Positions 33,301 to 44,700 of a DNA stretch of 64,000 nucleotides are shown piece by piece. The translations under genes and the position numbers were made by a program. Source of the stretch: Phycomyces blakesleeanus NRRL 1555(-) (taxonomy: Eukaryota > Mucoromycota > Mucoromycetes > Mucorales > Phycomycetaceae); contig NW_017265187.1 in the NCBI RefSeq assembly GCF_001638985.1, forward strand, positions 513,104 to 577,103, given 5' to 3'. Under the pieces are notes generated by a model. That model searched no databases. It was given only the letters and a program-made list of their open reading frames with translations, and was not told the origin of the DNA. Every line of letters starts with the position of its first letter. Position 1 is the first letter of the stretch.

Positions 33301-34794
33301 TTTTGAAGACAGGTATTTAACCCAAAAAAAGAAAAAAATGCCCTGATAAATTTAAATTTTCCAAATATAGTATCGAGCCCGCAAAGATATCGACGAGAAA
33401 TGCGTTGGTACCCACAGCCAAAGATTGCGGGATCGAAACCTCTTTTAACCGCATTTTAAATTTTTCAATTTTTTCATTTTTTCATTTTTTTCATTTTTTT
33501 CAATTTTTTACTTCTTTACACCAATTTACTCTCATACTTTTAATAAATAGATTTGAGACAAAGACTTCAAGTATGTTATTTAATATAACACATAAAAAGT
33601 ATCCTATGTATTTTTCTTTTTTTCTAAAGCCTAATATAGAATATTATAACATATATTACACAGCCATCCATTTTAAGAGTGTCTGTCAATTTCACTATCC
33701 TTTTTCTTTTTTTTTCTTTTTTTACTTTGTATATGTCTTGGGTTTTGTGCAGATGCTCCAATTAGTGCTTTTTTGTATACATAAGCATAGAGTTCTCTTT
33801 TGTATGTAAATACTATATATTTGTTTCAAGACAAAATCTTACCGAGTTTTGAATATACTAAAAGAAAGCTTTTTGAAGTCGGATCGAATAGTATATTTTA
33901 ATTCAAGGTACACAGTCTTAGATAAGATTTAGATATGTGCCACCATTAAATAAATTGTCCAAGGACGGATCAAAACTCGACTTAACGAGTGTAGATTTGT
34001 GCACAGCTGGTGGGTTAATCCAGTTCTTACTAAGTAGCAGAAGAAAAAATAAGTGTCTAATATATTGTCTAAGAATTTTGAAATAATATACAATTCAATT
34101 GATACACATTTCTGTCTGCATAAGTGAACCCAGTTTTTTAATCCAAATAATGGGCTATATATATATTCTGAAGATATGGTCTCCACATTTAATATCTGAT
34201 TTGAATGACAAAGAAGGTCTCACAGCCTCAAATATATGCCTACTAATATACAATATTTAATAAAGAATAATACTTTAAAAGAATAAAATTTCAATTGGTA
34301 TATAGTAATGCTGTAAAGTTGCAAAAACCGAAGCTAATATCAAATTAACGTGGAGTAAATTTGATTAAAGACGATCGATTCTTTCAATATACTCATACAA
34401 CAAGCTCTACAGCTATAAAATCTTTAGGATCGTGTCTTTATTAAATTTGTCTATATAATTGATTTAATAGACATTTATGGGAATCAGCCATTTTTGTCTC
34501 AGCTAAAAATTTTTAAGGGGTGCATGCATATTTGACATGATGACTTCAGCACTTCTCACAGCCCTCAATCAAAAGTATATCAATAGTGCAAGAGTGCGCA
34601 GCAAATTTTTCTCTCTTTTACCTCTTTCCTACACTTTCCGCCTGGTCCAAAAGATATGTATCTTCTTCTTCTTTGCCTTTCTACTAGAATATATTTATCC
34701 ATCTACTTTGCTAGCAGTGACGAGTGTCCGTGTTTCTGTCCATGGGGTTTTTGTGCCTCCGTACTCTTTCGGTAAGCTCTTTTTTTTTCTTTTA
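30324..34794 (+). repeat. Tandem 4.47-kb unit, copy 2
   Basis: Same content as copy 1. In its first ~1.1 kb it differs from copy 1 at about two dozen positions, mostly transitions. From about 31446 to 34794 I found no difference from 26975-30323. A third partial copy of only about 29 bp (34795-34823, CTAAGCTTTATCTAAATATT onwards) follows before unrelated sequence. Confidence 0.93.
30693..32136 (+). ncRNA. Candidate structured RNA, second copy
   Basis: Second copy of the four-repeat block, with repeats starting at 30738, 31071, 31440 and 31789. Some differences from copy 1 fall in stems and keep pairing: in the H stem at about 31026-31048 an A becomes G, leaving a T-G wobble. Function unknown. 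Confidence 0.5.
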
Positions 34795-34823
34795 CTAAGC
34801 TTTATCTAAATATTCATTCTTTA

Positions 34824-35366
34824 TCACTGCAAAAATCACCCATTTTTATTTGCGGCCAAATAGAAAACTATCTGGTGAAAATTTGAAAAAATCCACCTCA
34901 ATTGACTTTATTTTATTTTATCGGCAATGATACTCATAAGAGTTTTTCATTGGTTGTTGATTCGATTGCACCTTTTTACGATTTTTTTTTTACTATAAAA
35001 AGAATTAAATAAAATATGTTCCTGAGACTTTTTCCATTATTGTTAATTTTTTCAAACCTAAAAGCTTAATAATATGTCTATCTTCAACAACTGAGGTATT
35101 CGGGATTGTTTATGGGTTAGTATCTCAATAATGGGAAAAGTAGATACTGTGAGAGTGTTATTTATTAAAGAGACAAAATAATATTGTTTATATCTGCTAC
35201 TATTCAAATCCCTGTAATTCAAATCCCTGTTGTGTAATGGTTGGTTTACACTGTATGAGTGTGTTGTGTACGTGTGCCTGATGTGTAACAGTTCCGGAGA
35301 TTGTTAACTTGCCAGGTTCATTAGCAAGAAGGAACCAGTGTTTGGTTGTAGGGTCTGTTCTTCACT
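34824..35366. other. Upstream region of Tnp2-type element 1
   Basis: Begins TCACTGCAAAAATCACCC immediately where the tandem repeat stops. CACTG is a typical CACTA-element end, so this may be the left terminus, but I found no matching inverted end on the right. The rest is AT-rich with no gene. Confidence 0.4.
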
Positions 35367-35520
35367 CAATTGTGGTGTGTATACCACAACAACAACCAAA
35401 AGAAATGCAAATGCTCGGTTTGCGCAATCCATTACAAAGGATTTGTTATGGTATCTCCTCAGACATTCCGAAGACATGCTGACAATGATAAAATTCGACT
35501 CTTTGTTGCTCCTTTTTCTT

Positions 35521-35533
35521 GTAAGCCAAGAGT

Positions 35534-35571
<38 letters not shown>

Positions 35572-35647
35572 GTAAAAAGTAAAAAGTAAAAAGTAAAAAG
35601 TTTGATGTCTGATTGAAAAGATTTTTTTTTTTGATTTTTTATTACAG
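35521..35647 (+). other. Intron 1 of Tnp2-type transposase copy 1
   Basis: GTAAGC donor, TTACAG acceptor and in-phase join (phase 1). It contains an (ATA)n and AAAAGT microsatellite at about 35535-35600. Confidence 0.7.
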
Positions 35648-37812
35648 CATTGCAAACAGAAGAAGAACCCGCAGTGAATGACATTGACATGGATATTGAC
35701 ATGAACATTGATGTTAACAATGTCGAAGATCAAATTGAATGTATGTATATACTTTTATTAAATCTTTAAAATAATTATAGCTAATATCTATTTTATCTTT
35801 TAACCCACAAAAATATTAAAAACTTATCTTTTTTTTAGCTGATTCTCTGTTTGGTTCCGAAAGTGATAATGAAGTTGAAAGCGCTGAATCAATTGATTCT
35901 GACAGTTCGGATGATCCTGATAATTCTGAAGATGAGTTTGAAGGCATTGAAGGTTAGTAAAAAAAACGTAAAACTGAAACCTCGAAGCAAAAATAAGAAA
36001 TTAATCCAATAATAACTCCAACAGAACAATTTGTCTCATCTGATATGCCATCCAATACCACGCACGCATTCATTGCCTATTTTGCTGCATTTTTCAACTC
36101 CAAATATGTTGGCAATTCTGGGGGTGTTGTCTTGATTAAATTTATCAATGAAGTACTTGGTCATTTCGGGCAATCGTTCCGTCTTTCGTTGAGCGTGAGT
36201 GGCCTGTATTCCTTGACTGGCCTCATCACATTGACCAAAGTAGTTCAGCGATTCGTCCTATGCAGCCAGTGCAACATAAAGTACCGTGAGTCGGAAGGCG
36301 TTCCCCAGTGTTGCGAGTTCATGAAGCTGTCTGGGGCTTCTTGTGGGCCCCCTCTGTTTCTTGAGTCAAGCAGGGTCATGGCCATTCCCAAGAAGGTTTA
36401 TCAGTACAACTCGGTAATTAATTCCTTGGGCATGCTTTTCCGCCGTCCTGGATTTGAAGAAAAAATCAATGAATGGAGATATCGACAGTCTGTTCCTGGA
36501 ATGTTGTTTGGCATCTATGATGGTGAAAAGTGGGGCGCACTCAAGGACAACTGTGGTCAGCAATTCGTTGCACATCAGAGATCAATCATGTTTAGTTTAA
36601 ACATCGATTGGTTTGAGCCATTCGATGGAGTGACCTACTCGTGTGGTGCAATTTACCTCTCTGTAAATAACCTGCCAAGAGAGGACTGGTACAAAAAGGA
36701 GAACGTTGTTCTTGTGGGCCTTATGCCAGGTCCAAGCGAAGCCATGGCAAGCCATATAAACCATTATCTCCGTCCTCTTGTTGAAGAGCTTAACGAACTC
36801 TATCCAGGTGTTATTTTGCCTACCGCCCAATGTCCTTCTGGCGCTGTTGTCCACGCTGCTATACTTCTTGTCACTTGTGATATTCCTGCCGCCCGAAAGA
36901 CATGTGGATTCACTTCACATGCTAGTACCAACGCTTGCTATCATTGCAACTGGAAGTTTACTTGTATTCCAAATACAAGTAAGATAGACTATTCCGGATT
37001 TGTGTTTTCCGATTGGGTTCTTAGCACAGATGAAGACAATTGCCATAATGCTGAGAAGTGGAGATGCGCAATAACCAAAGTCGAAAGAAAGCGACTGGAA
37101 AAAGAGAATGGAGTCTGCTGGTCGGAACTCCACTCTCTGAAATACTTCAATCTTGTCAAGTGTACACTGATCGACCCCATGCATAACCTCTTCCTTGGGA
37201 CAGCAAAGCGCCTCATGAACAAATGGAGATCGTCAGACTTGATCACTGATGATCACCTCAAAGAAATGCAAGAACAAGCCAACAGTATGGTCTTACCACC
37301 TGATTATACATCACTGAGAAAGAAGATCGGGAAAGGCTTTCCATTCATGAAGGCAGATGAATGGAAGTCTTGGTGCTTAGTGTACTCGTCTATGCTTCTA
37401 CAAGGCCGTTTGCCTGGTGCGTACCTTGATAATTGGACGGCATTCACAAATGCATGTCAGTATCTTGCAAAGCCATCAATCTCATATGAAGAAATCGACG
37501 AGGCACACAAGTCGTTAGAGGTTTTTGGTGCAGAGTGTGAAGTGTTGTATAACAAAGATTTTATCTTGCCAAATATTCATTTGCACTTACACCTGAAGAA
37601 AACAATCAAGAACTTTGGTCCGGTCTATGGGTACTGGCTTTTCAGTTTCAAGAGATTTAATGGCACAATCAAGAACTATTCGACAAATCGAAGGGACGGG
37701 TTTGAGAATACATACATGCGCAGATATATTGAAGATACTTACAAAGGTGACCTTGTTCGCTCACTTTTGCCATCAATTCCACCTGCCCATGCCGATATAC
37801 TTCTCGATCTCT

Positions 37813-37867
37813 CCTCTGCCTCTGCCTCTGCCTCTGCCTCTGCCTCTGCCTCTGCCTCTGCCTCTGC
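37813..37867 (+). repeat. Hexanucleotide repeat inside the transposase
   Basis: About nine copies of CTCTGC, translated as alternating Ser-Ala. Copy 2 has a degenerate Ser/Thr/Ala-rich stretch at the same place, so the linker is length-variable. Confidence 0.9.
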
Positions 37868-38743
37868 CGATCCTGGTATGCCTCAGTTTAATCTTGATGC
37901 ATTCATCAATGCTGCCGACAGGGATATTGATATCATCAAAGGAAACAAGCCACTACCGCAATCTGCATATCCTTTGGCTTTAACAGATGAAGTTGTAATG
38001 AGAGAAGAGGAGTACACGCATCTGTTGGCGTTTTATCAGGAGGTGTATGATGACCAGGACCTTGTCCACTATCACCAGGCTGGTTTTTTCTCAATCGTTT
38101 GTAAACAATCGGATCAAGAAAATTGCATCGATTAATCTTTTAGGGCAAGTCTACCAAAGCAGCCATGGAAATATGCAACGCAGATCATTTATTCAAGCAT
38201 GCTTTAGTACAGATGATGAGGATGGCGACGTTGAATACACTGGGCAAATACAGTACCTCTTTGTAAGTACTGCTGTCAACTCGTTTGCTGGTCATTCGAG
38301 CCAGCATGTATTTGCATATGTATGCTGGTATATGCCAACTGAGGGGAGTGATGATGTGAACGGTGGAATGGAGTTGAAGGAGTTTAAGTTTTCTGAGAGT
38401 AACTTCCAGAATATTTTACCAGGTCATCGCCTCTACAAGCCAGTTGCTGTTGACAATTACAGATGTGAAGATGGCGTAACAAGAATGTGTGTGGTTTTAT
38501 TGCTTCGGAAAATACATGCATAAAAAAAACAATTAAATACTCTCTATTATTATATTCACTTATTTCTTTTAATTTATTTCTTTATTTCTTTATCTTTACT
38601 CTATTCTTTTATTCTTTCATTTATTTCCTTTTACTTTTTATTCACATATAATATATATATTTACATTACAATTTCATTAAAACGCGTAAAAAACATCAGA
38701 CTGGTTGAGATGGGTTGCAAAAAGAAAATTTGTTTTTATTTTA

Positions 38744-40090
38744 TTAATTTTTAATAGCCCAGTCGGGCAGCGGGGGGTCAAATGATGACGGAAGATCCTT
38801 TGGCCTGATTACACGGTTACGCTCCAACAAGCTGTTTGCTCGATTCCCCAATCCGTCTTTTGCAAACCGATCAACAGTGTCTAAGAATGTCTGTAGCTGT
38901 TTTTGTAAAGAGTAATAATATAATATAAGGAATTGTAAGTAATAGTAAGCAATTGTAAATTAATAAAATATAAAATATAAATTGTTAAAGATATTAACTC
39001 TACACAAATAAAGTACCTCATCACTTCTCCAGCTAGGACGGAATGCTCGTACTTTACGGCCATCATCTGACTCGTCATCAGACAATACCTTTATCTGAAA
39101 TACATTGCTGCAGTCAGTTCTCCCCATGAGAGTGTCAATATTTTGCTTGTACCGCTTATAAGCAAGTTCTCGGCGTTTGAGCAACTATATATTTTATTTT
39201 AAATTGTTAGATAATGAATCAGCACTCAATTAAATTATAAGCTTACTATCTTTTTGCGTCCATATCATCTTGCTTTTTGATTGCGAGCTGTGATCAAGTC
39301 AGCTGCAGTGTTGTAGACGCGGCTCTGGTTTCTATAGTGATTCTTCATTATTCTTTCAGGATCATTCGGGCGGATTCCAAAGGAGTCTTCCTGCTTCCTC
39401 AAGTATGAGATCAGAGCAATGGCAAGAGCCTGATTGTGTGTGCTCATGAAGCCAGTCGTAAGACTCCACCCTGGTCTTGTGTTGTTTTCTGCAACGATTT
39501 CCTCATCAGTACTTTTCAGGTCTGGTTTCTTCACATAGTCATTAATGACTCTCTATAAGAAACGTGTTAGATCAATTAATATTCAATCGTATTAGTATTA
39601 GATAGTTTACCGAAATTTATGTAAATCTTTTTCCAGGAGTGTATTCATCATTGAATGAAGAGAAGTCAGGTACAACGCTAGAAACTGCGGCAGTGTTTCC
39701 TTTTGATACGGCCTCCTAAATAACTACTTGGCTATCTATGATGTCCTTAATTGCGGTCTTTAGGAAAGCATCGTTTTGGGTCGACAAAGTTACAGCCGTA
39801 CTGACATTTGTAACAGTTTCACCCATCTTAGTGACAAGGGCTGTCAACGCATCAATTTTTTGGTTGGTTGACTCCACCACGGCAAGGACTTGCTCTAACG
39901 AGAGAGAGATATTGGGATCGGTAGAAGCTACAGGGACTACGGGAGCTACAAGAGCTACAGGAGCTACAGGAACAACTGGTTTTTGGGCTTGGACAAGAGG
40001 TGCACGAGTTGCGTTTGCCAATTCACTACGAGCAACAGCAACAAGTCTGCAGTTTGTTCGGCGCGAGGTAGAAGAGGCAGTGTTGTTCAT
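38744..40090 (-). pseudogene. Accessory gene of Tnp2-type element 1
   Basis: Four exons are inferred: about 40090-39640, 39555-39251, 39184-39017 and 38896-38744. The N-terminus is Ala/Val/Pro-rich (QKPVVPVAPVALVAPVVPVA), followed by a predicted coiled coil (LEQVLAVVESTNQKIDALTA). Exon 2 has AENNTRPGWSLTTG and IMKNHYRNQSRVY. Exon 3 ends RPSWRSDE at a GTAC donor. Exon 4 ends LPDWAIKN. Every exon has a counterpart in the gene at 54991-56215. Two in-frame stops (TAG at 39716, TGA at 39265) lie where CAG and CGA would restore the frame. I recognise no named domain; the coiled coil and basic residues (KNHYRNQ) suggest a DNA-binding or complex-forming partner of the transposase, which is inference. 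It points at the transposase's 3' end, 220 bp away. Confidence 0.65.
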
Positions 40091-40295
40091 TTTCTGTCAA
40101 TAAGCAAAAAGTTAGTATACAATAACTGTACGTTGTACTTGAGAGATACATACAAAGTGTAGAGTGTGAGTAGAGAAGATGTGAACTTCATATGTTTTAC
40201 TTGCTATTTATCCATAATAATATGAAACTTCTTTACCAATATTTAAACGGCTTCATTACCAGCTCAGTGAAACATAGCCTTTCAATACAGAATAT

Positions 40296-41100
40296 ATGAC
40301 AATGGCGTCTTTGGGATTTTTTTTTCTTTTTTCTTTTACTTTTATCAACCGCAATTTCTCAGGGTCAAACGGCTTAAATGATAAAGTATTTTTTTTCTTT
40401 TTTTTTTGTTGTTTTTTATTTCTACTGCACTTTTTTGGAAAAAAAATTCACACACTTCTTTTACATCTTCACTCATGTCTTTTCTTGTCTATTTTTTATT
40501 ATAGATCACTTGCATCACAGTAATCATCACATACTTGCACATGAACATGAATATACACTGCTTCTATCCCACTCTTATTGTTACGCACGCATGTTTGGGT
40601 ATGCCAAGGTAAAGAGGAAATCTTATTTTAACTACTATTACATGTATTTTTTTTTCATATTAATTGTGCTGTTTACATAGACTTTACAAAACGTTGTCAT
40701 GATGCCTGATATGTTTCTCTTAAAGGAATATTATGGTAAGATAATATATTTATCTATTACTATTATATATATATATATGTTTTTTTTGTGTATTAATTTA
40801 TATGACAAAGATTTTTTTAAAGATATATACTGCTATCATACTGCAAAACAAGTATACCACCTTAGTTATTCCATGGTAAGAACAATACTATTATATATAT
40901 TTTATGTTAAACATATTGTTAACCGCAATATACTCAATATTGTCTATCAATATTACTGGGCCACAGTTCTTATAACCGATGTTATTTAACTTTTCATGAT
41001 GTATTCTGCCAAACGTACACTCAATGTATGTATTGCTTTCACATTTATTAAACTGTTTTGGACCATCAATTAACTTTTTGTCTTTCACTTTTAGATTTTT
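40296..41100 (+). other. Possible small-exon gene with signal peptide-like start
   Basis: ATGGCG at 40302 in a good context (ACAATGG) starts MASLGFFFLFSFTFINRNF, a signal-peptide-like hydrophobic N-terminus. It is followed by exon-like pieces separated by intron signals: acceptor TTATAG at about 40504, donor AAG-GTAAAG near 40610, acceptor TACATAG at 40680, donor ATG-GTAAGA near 40736 and donor ATG-GTAAGA near 40876. Pieces of about 53-55 nt recur (about 40681-40735 and 40824-40875). Phases join only partly, so this is tentative. The gypsy insertion at 41510 would interrupt any continuation towards the repeat array at 46600. Confidence 0.25.
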
Positions 41101-41509
41101 CAGTAACCCGAGTAAGTAAATTATATGAATTAAATAAATATCACAGCAATTATGTATAACTAGAAAAAAAACAATATCAAATATGTAACAGAAGCTTTTA
41201 ACGATAAGAATAAATGAATAACTGTAATTTTATTACATTCAATTGAAAATATTTTTCTATCGAATAAAGAAAAACCAAACCATTAAGCCAACCCATGTTT
41301 TCCAAATCAAAAATAAATAAATAAACCAAAATCTCGAAAATCGTGTGCAAAAAAATTATCTGTTTTTATCCTGTCTATACGTCTAAGATTATCTGTTTTC
41401 ATCCTTTTTGTGGCCATCAAAATATAAAATAAAGTGCAAAATATAATCAGAAAATATGATAAAAACACTTTGTTCCAATAAGAATTGGCTGTTATAGGAT
41501 ATAAAAGGT
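41101..41509. other. AT-rich stretch without a gene
   Basis: No coding or repeat signal recognised. It ends with AAAGG, the left target site of the gypsy element. Confidence 0.5.
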
Positions 41510-41766
41510 GTAATGAACAGCGGTCTTTAAGATGTGATAATATCCGTTTTAGGAAACTGAGTAGAAGAAGTAAGAGGAAGAAGAGTTGAGCTTGTGAAAG
41601 ATGATGTTTATTGACAAGAATATGAAGCTAATTTATATGAAAAGACTACGGATATTGATGCAGACAGAATGATGAAGAGAGAGAGTATTTTATGCACTCA
41701 TATGTACCTTCTTGCAGTAGTCCTTTACTACTGCAAGTAGTGCATCTGTGACTCTCAGTCACGACA
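41510..41766 (-). repeat. 3' LTR of gypsy element 2
   Basis: In element sense it starts TGTCGTGACTGAGAG and ends CATTACA. The segment directly upstream in element sense (AACCCCCCGGA) is C-rich and not purine-rich, so a standard polypurine tract is not obvious. Confidence 0.9.
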
Positions 41767-41776
41767 TCCGGGGGGT

Positions 41777-44700
41777 TTAGAGGCTGGTGTCCCCGACGGC
41801 CGAGACAGGGACTTCCAGTCTGTGGTACGCCTTAATTCTTTGAGCATGGACTTGATTGAGTGCGCAATGATTGCTTGTAGGGGAGGGTCTTAGAGAGTAT
41901 CGGTCATGACTGATGGCTTCGATTTCATAAGGACCCTTCCATGCCTGAGAGAGTTTTCCGGACTGGCCAGGTCGAGAGAGCTGTCAGGTGAACACCAGGA
42001 CTTCTTGTCCAACATGGAAGTCTGGGGCCTTATGGAGCTTATTGAACTGTATGGCATTGGCCGCGTGTGTCTGAATGTTTTGAAAGCAGACAATCTCAAT
42101 GGCTGTGGCCAAGGTTGCTTGCATGGTTGTGGCATAACTGTTCGTTGTCTGGCCTAGGGGCTCATTATCGGGAGATGCTGGAGTTCGAGGTTCCCACCCA
42201 TGGACCAGGGAGAACGGAGTGAAGCCCGTAGCTGAGTGTACAGAGGAATTGTACGCAAGCTGGAAGAGTCCCAGGTGGTGGTCCCAAGTGGCATGGGCAG
42301 ACGCCTGGTCCAGGAAGGCTACGATCATGTTGCGGAGAGTTGACATGAACCTTTCGACTAGTCCATTGGATTGTGGATGGTATGCTGGCACAAACCTCTG
42401 TTGGATATCCAACTGTGCGGCTAGTGTCTTGAGGAGCCCTGAGGAGAATGGTTGACCATTGTCAGACTGTATGACTCTGGGGACTCCATGCTCTGAGAAG
42501 ACTCTTGAGGCTAGAATGGCTACTACGGTGGACTCGTGGAGGTTTGTAACAGGAGCCATGACCACGTATCAAGAAAAGAGGCATTGAACTACCAGAATAT
42601 ATATCAGTGCTCTTGAATACTGAGTGGTAGTGGACCAAACGCGTCTATTGCAATGTCATCAAAAGGGACCTGTGCGAGTGCAGTGGCCACCAACTGAATG
42701 TAACCCAATGTATGGCGAGGTGAATTGGTCTCTTGACAAACGCCACAGGTCAATACCTTCTGTGTGACCCAGCTGCGAAGGTCTGGAAACCAGAATAGAC
42801 GTTGGAACCTTTGTAAAGTTTTTGAAAGGCTCAGATGTCCAGCCGTGGGTATCCAGTGCAGAAGGGTGAAGACGTCCTCGCAGAGAGACTGGGGCAATAC
42901 AGGTCGCGAACCATGAAGCAACAGACTGAGGGAGATGGTGAAAGTGTCAGCTAAGACCGGTTCGCTGAGTATGGCTTGACATTCCACGTCGGTGGCTTGT
43001 GCCGTGACCAACTCATCAAGGCCGATGGCATTGATGGAAGGGTATTGGGAGAGTGCATCTGGTCCCGAGTTGTCCTTGCCTGGTCGATATACAATGTTGA
43101 ATGAGTGGGATTGCAAAAGGAGAGCCCAACGAGCCAGCAGACCACGCAGGTCCGAGGTTTTGAGCAGAAATTATAACACTTGATGGTCCATTACTACAGT
43201 GAACTGCATCCCTGTCAGATAATGTGCGAACTTCTTGATCTCCCACACGATGGCAAGGGCCTCTATCTCTGTTACGCCATAGTTTCGTTCAGCTGGGCTC
43301 AGAGCAAGAGAGGTGAATGAGATAGCATGGGGCTGTTTGGATGGGTCTTCGCGTTGGGAAAGTATGGCGCTGATCCCTGCTGTACATGCGCCATCTGTAT
43401 GTAGCTCGAAGGGTTGGCTGAAATCCAGAAATCGGAGGACAGGTGCCGTGAGCAGGGCTGACCACAACAGGTCTACAGCTTGTGCATGATGTGAGGACCA
43501 AACCCAGGTGGCGTCTTTGGCGAGCATGGCGTTGAGGGGTGCAGTGAGTTGAGAGAACTGGGGTATGAAACACCGCTAGTACCCACAGAGGTCAAGGAAG
43601 GAGCGCAACGAATCAACATTGCTAGGGACTGGGAAGGGCACAACCGCTTTGATTTTATCAGGGTCGGTTTTCAGGCCAGACAGTGTAATCAGATATCCCA
43701 AGTACTTGACCTTGGTGCATGCAAAACGACACTTGCACAGGTTGACTGTTAGTGAAGCCTTCTGCAATCTGGTGAACACAGCGTCCAAGTCTTGCAGGTG
43801 CTGGGTGAAGGTTGGGGAGAAGACAATGATATCGTCCAAGTACACGAGACACAGCTGCCACTTCAGGCCCGCAAGGATGGCATCCATCAGGCGTTGCATG
43901 GTCGCCGGAGCATTGGAGAGCCCAAATGGTATGCGGACGAACTCGAACAGTCCCTTGCGGCAGACAAAAGCTGATCGTGGCCGTGACTCCTTGTCAAGTT
44001 CGATCTGCCAGTACGAGGCCATGAGGTCTAAGGTGGAGAATATTGCCGAGTTCCCCAAGGAGTGTAGAGTGTCATCGATCCTAGGTAGGGGGTACACATC
44101 TCACATAGTAATGCTGTTGAGGCGCTTGTAGTCCACGCAGAACCAGGGTGATCCATCCTTTTTCGTGATGATGATGACAGGGGAACTCCAAGGCAAGTGT
44201 GAAGAGGCTATGATGCCATCGCGTAACATCTCGTTGATCAGTGCGCCAATCTTGTCGTTCTCAGCCACTGATGCCCTGTGTGGGGGCCCCGAGATTGGTG
44301 GGTGATGGCCTGTGTTGATATGGTGTTGCACTTGGGTAGTAACAGTGTGAGCCTTTGCCACAAACACGGTGCGGAACTTGTTGAGCAAGTTCACAATGTC
44401 AGTCTTCTGGTCCTCAGGCAGGGTCTCATCCATAGGAAGATTGGTAATGGTAAATGGAACGGGGCTAAGAGCGGGCAGAGAAGAAGTGTTAGAACTGTCC
44501 TTTATAGTAGAGGTCGAATTAATACTTTCCATATCCTCTGAAGTACCCAGGTTGGCGACCTTAACCATGGCCATGCCTTGTGAATCGAATTGGACTAGTC
44601 CAGCAGCAATGGAGCAGAGACGAGATGAGAACAGCTCAGGGCTGGTTTCTACGTACACCAACTTGTTGATGGGGCCTTGGACCATGTGATAGCAGTGGGA

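Larger units (their letters stand above)
35367..38523 (+). pseudogene. Tnp2-type CACTA transposase, copy 1, one frameshift
   Basis: Four exons are supported by in-phase joins: to 35520, 35648-35740, 35839-35952 and 36025 onward. Exon 1 has Cys pairs KCKCSVC followed by GFVMVSPQTFRRHA, a zinc-binding-like N-terminus; no ATG precedes it in frame, so the start may be lost. Acidic Asp/Ser-rich exons 2 and 3 follow. Exon 4 carries the core: LNIDWFEPFDGVTYSCGAIYL (about 185 residues after the Met at 36045), LVGLMPGP, a Cys pair ACYHCNW, LIDPMHNLFLGT and GPVYGYWLFSFKRFNGTIKNY. After HYHQAG (about 38085) the frame shifts in a run of six T. The last ~145 codons (to 38523) continue in another frame and match copy 2 (FVNNRI, INLLGQ, GQIQYLFV). 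A homopolymer sequencing error is possible; otherwise inactive. The gene faces an accessory gene ending at 38744. Confidence 0.8.

Noticed and set aside
34824..41509. Terminal inverted repeats of Tnp2-type element 1
   Set aside because: TCACTGCAAAAATCACCC on the left looks like an end, but I found no reverse-complement partner to the right of the accessory gene, so I did not call element borders.
41767..41790. Polypurine tract of gypsy element 2
   Set aside because: In element sense the segment before the 3' LTR is C-rich, so no tract was annotated. The element's orientation is nevertheless fixed by its genes and primer site.
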